From UBA2779 sp965232165 (lineage in GTDB: Bacteria > Spirochaetota > Spirochaetia > DSM-2461): DNA of 64,000 nucleotides. Both the position numbers and the translations under genes were made by a program. Below, piece after piece: positions 59,362 to 64,000 of the stretch. The notes under the pieces were generated by a model that saw only the letters and a program-made list of their open reading frames with translations, was not told the origin of the DNA and did not search any database. The DNA lies in NCBI GenBank assembly GCA_965232165.1, contig CBDDOY010000001.1, positions 868,001 through 932,000 on the forward strand, given 5' to 3'. How positions within the stretch are numbered: the first letter of the stretch is position 1; every line of letters begins with the position of its first letter.

Positions 59362-60370
59362 AAAAAAATCGGAGGTTAGGAACGTAATAGCGAATGCGGA
59401 TATGACGCGAAAGGATATCGTTGACAAAAAAATGCGCGGCATTGATGTGTTAGCAAAACAGTGTAAGGCTGATATAGCCAAATACGGCGTAACGGAAAGC
59501 ATTGAGACAGAATTGGAATCCAAGAAAAACGCTCAAGCGCTAATCAACAAACTTAGTAGCGAGGTTGCAGTGCTGGAAAAAACCATCCGGAAAAATCCCT
59601 CTTCGCATTATTTTGATGAGGAATTTGCTAAAGCCTCCAAAATTCTTGCGCGATATAATGATATTTTTCAACAGCTAACATCTGTTTCTTCTTCGATAAA
59701 AAAGAAACATAACAAGGTACTGCAACAAGCACAAAAAATTGAGCGGGCAGAGACAATTGTCAATCGCTCAAGAGAGAAATTCAGGGCAATGCAGTATGCC
59801 AACCCCAACAAAAAAACGGAAAGTTATACCCTGGAAGAGGCTTGTGATAACATCCTGGATGACAACAAAGCCCATGCCGATGTTATGTCTTCCCTTAGAG
59901 AGATGGAGCTGGCTTTGGAGAAGAAGGAATACAATAAAGCCGTGAATAAAGCCGGGGTACTGGAAACCATGGTGGAGGAGTTGGAGAGCCGGTTTGAGCA
60001 AGCCATCATCAGTATCAAGGAAAACGCGCAAATTGTTTTAGCCATTGAAGACGCTTTGGAAGGCCAGACGGAATTCCAAACCGATATTGTGGACGGCAAG
60101 CCATGCAGGGGGTTTCGTATCCGCACATTGGATGGCACACTGGAGTGCGATTTGACCAACGTGTTTGAACACGGCGATGGGCAAACGGTGGAATTAACCG
60201 TTAACGACGACGAAACCAGGTGCGCTACAACCGCTTCCAAACTAGTGAAGGCAGTGAACCAAGCCGGTATCCAGATGAAAGTGACCGACTGGGGGCGGGC
60301 CAAAACTCAAAAGCCGTCAAAGAGCGGAGCCAATGCTGGTAAAAAGGAGATTGGAGGAACAACACAATGA
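59351..60370 (+). CDS. Coiled-coil protein of the candidate system
   Basis: About 339 residues from the ATG at 59351 (GGAG 7 bases upstream; the earlier ATG at 59333 lies inside the radical SAM gene without a good site). The N-terminal 220 residues are lysine/glutamate-rich helices with heptad character (KNAQALINKLSSEVAVLEKT, KVLQQAQKIERAETIVNRS). A compact C-terminal part (about 220-320) holds CRGFRIRTLDGTLECDLTNV and VELTVNDDETRCATTASKLV. No family is recognised. The stop overlaps the Hsp70-like start by 4 bases, so the two are probably made together and may bind each other. Confidence 0.7.
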   Translation: MSGKKKSEVRNVIANADMTRKDIVDKKMRGIDVLAKQCKADIAKYGVTESIETELESKKNAQALINKLSSEVAVLEKTIRKNPSSHYFDEEFAKASKILARYNDIFQQLTSVSSSIKKKHNKVLQQAQKIERAETIVNRSREKFRAMQYANPNKKTESYTLEEACDNILDDNKAHADVMSSLREMELALEKKEYNKAVNKAGVLETMVEELESRFEQAIISIKENAQIVLAIEDALEGQTEFQTDIVDGKPCRGFRIRTLDGTLECDLTNVFEHGDGQTVELTVNDDETRCATTASKLVKAVNQAGIQMKVTDWGRAKTQKPSKSGANAGKKEIGGTTQ

Positions 60371-61947
60371 AGGTCTACCTTGGAATTGATTTCGGGGCGG
60401 AAAACATTTATATCTCCTATAAGAGAGATGTAAATGATAGCATTGAACTTTTAACGGGGATTGATGGTGCCAATAACTACATCAAGAATTATTATGCCAT
60501 CGATAGCGAAAAAAGAGAATATTTTGGCAATGAAGCCCATGAAAAATCTTTTGATAAAGGTGTCTCCTTTTATAGCAAATACAAGCAATACATCGCCAAA
60601 CCCAGCAATGAATTTCCTCCTGTATTCAGGAATTTCCCGCCCGAAACCATCATGTGCAAAGTGTTCACGCATTTGCGCAAAGTTATTGATAATCGCTTGA
60701 AGGCACTGCATAACACAGATAGGGTAACCGTCAATGCCTGTGTTGTGACTGTGCCTTACGGATGGCAAAACAATGATACCTGTAAGCGCGTCTATCGGAA
60801 GGCAATAACAAAGGCAGGGTTTGATAAATTTCGCCTTGTTGACGAGCCTACGGCTGCGGCAGCCAATGTTATAGCCGTTGCCAAAAATTTGTTGCCCAGA
60901 GACCAAGTGCCAAAGAACAATGACAATGTTATGGTTGTTGATATTGGAGCTTCAACAATTGATGTCAATATCTGCGCCAATGGAAACCCCATAAAGGCAT
61001 TCGAGGGAACTTCAAAGCTTTGCGCCGGCAATCACGTCGATATGAAATTGCTTTCAATCATAGCGGATATGAGATACGAAGATATAGACCCCCAAAAAGA
61101 CCGTAGTCCTTTGGATCTAGCACAGGAAATGAAACACTTTCCATGGCAGCGAATACGTAGAATGCAGAAATGCGAAGATCCCCGAAAAATTCGTGGCAAA
61201 GAGGCGAGGCTTGAACATTTCAAAGAAGTCGCCAACTACTATGCAAACTATGTCGCTGACATAATAAACGGTGTTGTTGGAAGTTTTGCACAAGGGCATA
61301 ATAACGCAAATATCAATTTTCTTGTGATATGTGGCGGCATGAGTGAATATGACCATGCATCTTTCCCAGAAGCTCTCTTTGAAAAAATCCGTGACACACC
61401 CCCCAACTATTTCGATTCATGTGTTTTTATGAACAAACATAGAGAGATAAGCCACGATCTCAGGCAACGAACAATTGCCAATGGAGCGGCCATGCTGGCC
61501 AAGGATCCTGCTTTGGTGTTACAGAAACTGGGCTACGATGTCTATGTGAACCTTAAACATAAGGAAGATTCTCTCTTTATTCTCATGATACCTAAAGAGA
61601 CCGTTTTAGGCGAGGATAGCGGGAGAATAAGCCTTTGGGACGCAGTGCAGGGCCATCCGAAATTTCGTAGCGACGACATTGGGGGATTGACAGCCAAGGA
61701 CTTGATTGACGGGGACAATTTGCGGGTATCCATCGACCGTGTTGAATATGATGAGATATCGTTTGAATTCGATAAAGCAACCAAGAAGGAGATACTGGAT
61801 ACCTCAAAAAACAACGGAAGACGGGATGATTTGGTGGGGTCTTTGGACAGTGATGGCATTATTTCCTTCGAGATTATTGACAAAGGCGGCAAAGCTATCA
61901 GTTCGGCAACCTTTAAGAAGTCAGAAGAAAGCATACTAAGGATGTAA
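60367..61947 (+). CDS. Hsp70/actin-fold ATPase with an atypical C-terminal part
   Basis: A 526-residue protein. The Hsp70-type nucleotide-binding domain has VYLGIDFGAENIYISYKRDV (phosphate 1), ACVVTVPYGWQNNDTCK, RLVDEPTAAAANVIAVA, MVVDIGASTIDVNICAN (phosphate 2, about 189) and LVICGGMSEYDHASF (adenosine loop, about 319). The segment after about 380 (LKHKEDSLFILMIPKETVLG, then EISFEFDKATKKEILD) is shorter than and different from a DnaK substrate domain. A DnaJ or GrpE partner is not visible. It overlaps the coiled-coil gene before it by 4 bases and is followed after 2 bases by another. Confidence 0.9.
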   Translation: MKVYLGIDFGAENIYISYKRDVNDSIELLTGIDGANNYIKNYYAIDSEKREYFGNEAHEKSFDKGVSFYSKYKQYIAKPSNEFPPVFRNFPPETIMCKVFTHLRKVIDNRLKALHNTDRVTVNACVVTVPYGWQNNDTCKRVYRKAITKAGFDKFRLVDEPTAAAANVIAVAKNLLPRDQVPKNNDNVMVVDIGASTIDVNICANGNPIKAFEGTSKLCAGNHVDMKLLSIIADMRYEDIDPQKDRSPLDLAQEMKHFPWQRIRRMQKCEDPRKIRGKEARLEHFKEVANYYANYVADIINGVVGSFAQGHNNANINFLVICGGMSEYDHASFPEALFEKIRDTPPNYFDSCVFMNKHREISHDLRQRTIANGAAMLAKDPALVLQKLGYDVYVNLKHKEDSLFILMIPKETVLGEDSGRISLWDAVQGHPKFRSDDIGGLTAKDLIDGDNLRVSIDRVEYDEISFEFDKATKKEILDTSKNNGRRDDLVGSLDSDGIISFEIIDKGGKAISSATFKKSEESILRM

Positions 61948-61949
61948 CT

Positions 61950-62876
61950 ATGAATACGGAAGAGCTTTTTACTTATATTCAAAATATTGACGATCTCTTT
62001 GATGTGTCGCGAAGTTTGCGTAACAGGGAATTTCTTGCAGTGCTGGAACAGGCAACCGAGTATAGGAGGCAGGTTCTGGATGATTTTGCCGAATTGGATA
62101 ATGAGCGAAAGATGGATATTCTTAAAGGGTTAAAGAATTTCCTGCCGCTTGCATGGGAATTGTATGCTTCGCTGTTTAATCTGATCAAGGAAGATGACAA
62201 GATGAAGGAAATTGTTGTCCAAGGCATAGCGGCTGTGGCTGAGAATCTTGCCCATACTGTTGGCAGTGATTTTTTTGAGCATGGATTGCAGTATATTGAG
62301 AGGTCTCTATTTGATTTGGAAACAAGCATTCGAAATTTAGAAGGCGAAAAACTTCGCCGCGCGGAAATTCTTGCTGTGCAACGCCAAAAAAAAGAGACGC
62401 TGGACAAGGAGGATCGCACAATAAAAGCTGAAATGTCCGCATTGAAAAACAAACTGAAGGAGAGGACATCGGAATGCGATGAAATGAATACTCATATTAC
62501 CTCATTGAAGGGCAAAATAGCCGACATTGACACGAAAGCAAAAAACGCTGAACGCTCTTGCGGTAGACTTGCAAGAGAATTGGAAACCGCTCAGAACCGA
62601 TATCAGAAGACTGAAACACAAACCAAAAAACTCTTGGAGAAAAAACTCAACTTGGATAAAGAGAAAGAAGAATTGAAAAATATTCAAGAATCGTTGAAAA
62701 GAAACAGAGAATATTGTGGTCATCTGTTGCAAATAGGAAATCATATGAAAGCTGAAGAGATACATTCACGGCTGGAAAAAGTTCACGAGGAATTAGAGGT
62801 ACTGGACAAAAAAATCAGAGATCATGGTGGATTGGAGGATATTTTGGAAACAGCTAAGAATGAACGAAAGAAGTAA
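61950..62876 (+). CDS. Long coiled-coil protein of the candidate system
   Basis: A 308-residue protein starting MNTEELFTYIQNIDDLFDVS. Residues about 1-120 look helical and globular. From about 125 to 300 almost every stretch is a charged heptad pattern (LRRAEILAVQRQKKETLDKE, KNAERSCGRLARELETAQN, KKLLEKKLNLDKEKEELKN), so a long parallel coiled coil is likely. It resembles a nucleotide-exchange or tethering partner in plan only. No family recognised. It starts 2 bases after the Hsp70-like stop. Confidence 0.7.
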   Translation: MNTEELFTYIQNIDDLFDVSRSLRNREFLAVLEQATEYRRQVLDDFAELDNERKMDILKGLKNFLPLAWELYASLFNLIKEDDKMKEIVVQGIAAVAENLAHTVGSDFFEHGLQYIERSLFDLETSIRNLEGEKLRRAEILAVQRQKKETLDKEDRTIKAEMSALKNKLKERTSECDEMNTHITSLKGKIADIDTKAKNAERSCGRLARELETAQNRYQKTETQTKKLLEKKLNLDKEKEELKNIQESLKRNREYCGHLLQIGNHMKAEEIHSRLEKVHEELEVLDKKIRDHGGLEDILETAKNERKK

Positions 62877-62880
62877 TGCC

Positions 62881-63189
62881 ATGAAAACAATAACCAACGT
62901 CTGCCAGTTGTGCAAGCGCGGGTACATCCCTGATCCCGAGTATTTAGCCGCCAAGAGAATGTGTCGGCGTTGTTCTGCCGAGCAACACAGTTTGCAGCAA
63001 GATAGGATAAATAATGACCCCTGTTATTATCATGGTAAAAAAATGCCTTTCCTGAGAAGGTTGTCTGTCGTTTTGGCTATTTTGCTGTTTGTTGTCACAA
63101 TGGCTGTTACGTTCAATGTTGACGGCAATTTGAAAATAATTCTCTTAACATTGCTGTGCATTGCCTGCATCAAGCTCCAGGATTTATGA
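62881..63189 (+). CDS. Zinc-ribbon small membrane protein 1
   Basis: A 102-residue protein from the ATG at 62881. It has MKTITNVCQLCKRGYIPDPE, with Cys pairs CxxC and CRRC (MCRRCSAEQ) that could hold one zinc, then a linker and two close helices (about 57-79 and 83-98). The N-terminus is a paralogue of the next gene's start (MKTITNVC..C.(R)..(V/I)PD.EYLA). It follows the coiled-coil gene by 4 bases. Confidence 0.7.
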   Translation: MKTITNVCQLCKRGYIPDPEYLAAKRMCRRCSAEQHSLQQDRINNDPCYYHGKKMPFLRRLSVVLAILLFVVTMAVTFNVDGNLKIILLTLLCIACIKLQDL

Positions 63190-63192
63190 TTA

Positions 63193-63768
63193 ATGAGCGC
63201 CATGAAGACTATCACCAATGTCTGCAAGTCATGCAATCGTGTCAATGTACCCGATGCCGAGTACTTGGCTTCCATGGAAATGTGCGAAGATTGCGTCTCT
63301 CGCCGGATGGACAGGGTGCGGGAATTCCAAAATCAGAGTGAACCCAATATAAATGATCGGACAAACTATCGAGGGTGGAATACGGAAATAAAACGCCACG
63401 TCCGCAAAATAGGAAATGTGCTTTTAAGGTCGAAATTCAAGTTTTTATGGTTTGGCAGGAAAAGCATTGTGTGCTTCGTTCTTCCCATAGCGGCACTTAT
63501 GGGTTTTTTTGTTTATTGGTATGCAAAGGGAAAACCATCAATGCCAGGAACGGGATGGGAAAAAGCACTGTTCAGCATCGTCGGGATTGGAATATTTTTA
63601 ATTGTCTGGGAGGCGCATCGCCAATGGAAACAAGCTTTGGTTGCTTTCGCCATTGCTGTAATCGGTCTAACCATTCTGGGCGACGAAGTTTTGGTCTTGA
63701 TCGAGACAATGATACTTGCACTGAAAAATGTGTTGTTGTTTCCCGTTGAGATTCTGGACATGGAATGA
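63193..63768 (+). CDS. Zinc-ribbon membrane protein 2
   Basis: A 191-residue protein, likely starting at 63193 (AGG about 12 bases upstream) or at the in-frame ATG at 63202. The zinc-ribbon-like MKTITNVCKSCNRVNVPDAE and MCEDCVSRRM are the same as in the previous gene in plan. A basic linker then leads to about three helices (about 98-116, 127-147, 152-185). It is the last gene of the operon I can see. The pair would place zinc ribbons at the membrane surface. Confidence 0.7.
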   Translation: MSAMKTITNVCKSCNRVNVPDAEYLASMEMCEDCVSRRMDRVREFQNQSEPNINDRTNYRGWNTEIKRHVRKIGNVLLRSKFKFLWFGRKSIVCFVLPIAALMGFFVYWYAKGKPSMPGTGWEKALFSIVGIGIFLIVWEAHRQWKQALVAFAIAVIGLTILGDEVLVLIETMILALKNVLLFPVEILDME

Positions 63769-63911
63769 AGTCCATTAACCCTGTATTAAATCAGTATGGT
63801 TTTTCTCTATGCATGGGCGTATCCCCTGCCGTTGTCAGGGGGCGGGCTGATACAGGCTTCTCCATCGCTGTGGCCTTGGCTTTCGCCTTGCAGCAACCTT
63901 CCCTTACCCGC

Positions 63912-64000
63912 TCATCGTTGTATGAGGATTAAAGCTGTTTGCCCATGGATTTGAGCATTGTTAATACCAGCCGGAGTAATAACAATCCATTCCCCTCGTA
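63912..64000 (-). CDS. Possible C-terminal end of a gene running off the window
   Basis: The minus strand reads RGEWIVITPAGINNAQIHGQ, TALILIQR, stop. WIVITP(E/A)G is a short motif found in repeat-containing spirochaetal and cyanobacterial proteins, but the match is short, and the usual YYNAS segment has changed to INNAQ. It may also be a decayed end. Confidence 0.3.
   Translation of the reverse strand, partial: RGEWIVITPAGINNAQIHGQTALILIQR

Noticed and set aside
1..64000. CRISPR arrays
   Set aside because: No run of regularly spaced 25-40 bp repeats was seen. The repeats found are tandem duplications, dispersed elements or IS ends.
1..64000. tRNA and rRNA genes
   Set aside because: I saw no cloverleaf with a conserved TTCGANNC arm in a plausible place and no rRNA-like sequence. 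A model search would be needed to be certain.

Overview
The window most likely comes from a spirochaete close to Treponema. This is inferred from gene content, not proven: a DUF2259-type secreted protein, several signal-peptide proteins and lipoproteins without wider homologues that I recognise, an aminoethylphosphonate/cytidylyltransferase cluster like that of Treponema denticola, and the remains of an integron whose integrase points the same way as its cassettes, as in T. denticola. Housekeeping genes are moderately GC-rich. The region after about 47 kb is AT-richer and full of insertion sequences.

Layout. (1) 1-9.1 kb: proS (cut by the window start), a secreted protein, membrane proteins, a decayed Rpn-like gene split by a small inverted-repeat element, a polyprenol/diacylglycerol-kinase-like protein, a C-terminal processing protease, rsmE, a TagA/WecG glycosyltransferase and an FxsA-like protein. 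(2) 9.1-13.4 kb: what looks like a dying integron on the minus strand. It holds an integrase remnant, a Fic gene, a MboI/DpnII-type GATC restriction-modification operon in decay, and an attC-like site. (3) 13.6-14.8 kb: two small unknown genes and a dispersed repeat. (4) 14.8-25.2 kb: livJ, then livH-livM-livG-livF-metH-lipoprotein packed as one operon. (5) 25.7-35.5 kb: mrfA-mrfB (DNA repair helicase and exonuclease), glgC, several unknown envelope proteins, an orphan dhaL and a glycosyltransferase remnant. (6) 35.6-44.2 kb: an envelope-polymer and phosphonate cluster, with a sulfatase-fold membrane enzyme, a CDP-glycerol transferase-like protein, a cytidylyltransferase/PEP mutase fusion, phosphonopyruvate decarboxylase, a PntC-like nucleotidyltransferase, aminoethylphosphonate transaminase, a small membrane protein and a YidC-like insertase. 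(7) 44.5-49.2 kb and 52.5-58.6 kb: two transposon islands (IS1634, IS256, ISL3, IS30 and IS1182 families), with nested insertions and a broken araD-like gene. (8) 49.3-52.5 kb and 58.7-63.8 kb: seven or eight co-directional genes separated by the second island. They encode a polytopic membrane protein, a tandem-AAA+ ATPase, a NrdG-like radical SAM protein, two coiled-coil proteins, an Hsp70/actin-fold ATPase and two paralogous zinc-ribbon membrane proteins.

Block 8 is the best candidate for an undescribed system. It pairs a Cdc48-like unfoldase with an Hsp70-like ATPase, coiled-coil partners, a radical SAM enzyme and membrane-anchored zinc ribbons, and its flanks are mobile. Two other results stand out. 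One is a 161-164 bp inverted-repeat element, probably driven by an IS5-type transposase, that leaves 4-bp target duplications and has split at least two genes. The other is the integron remnant.
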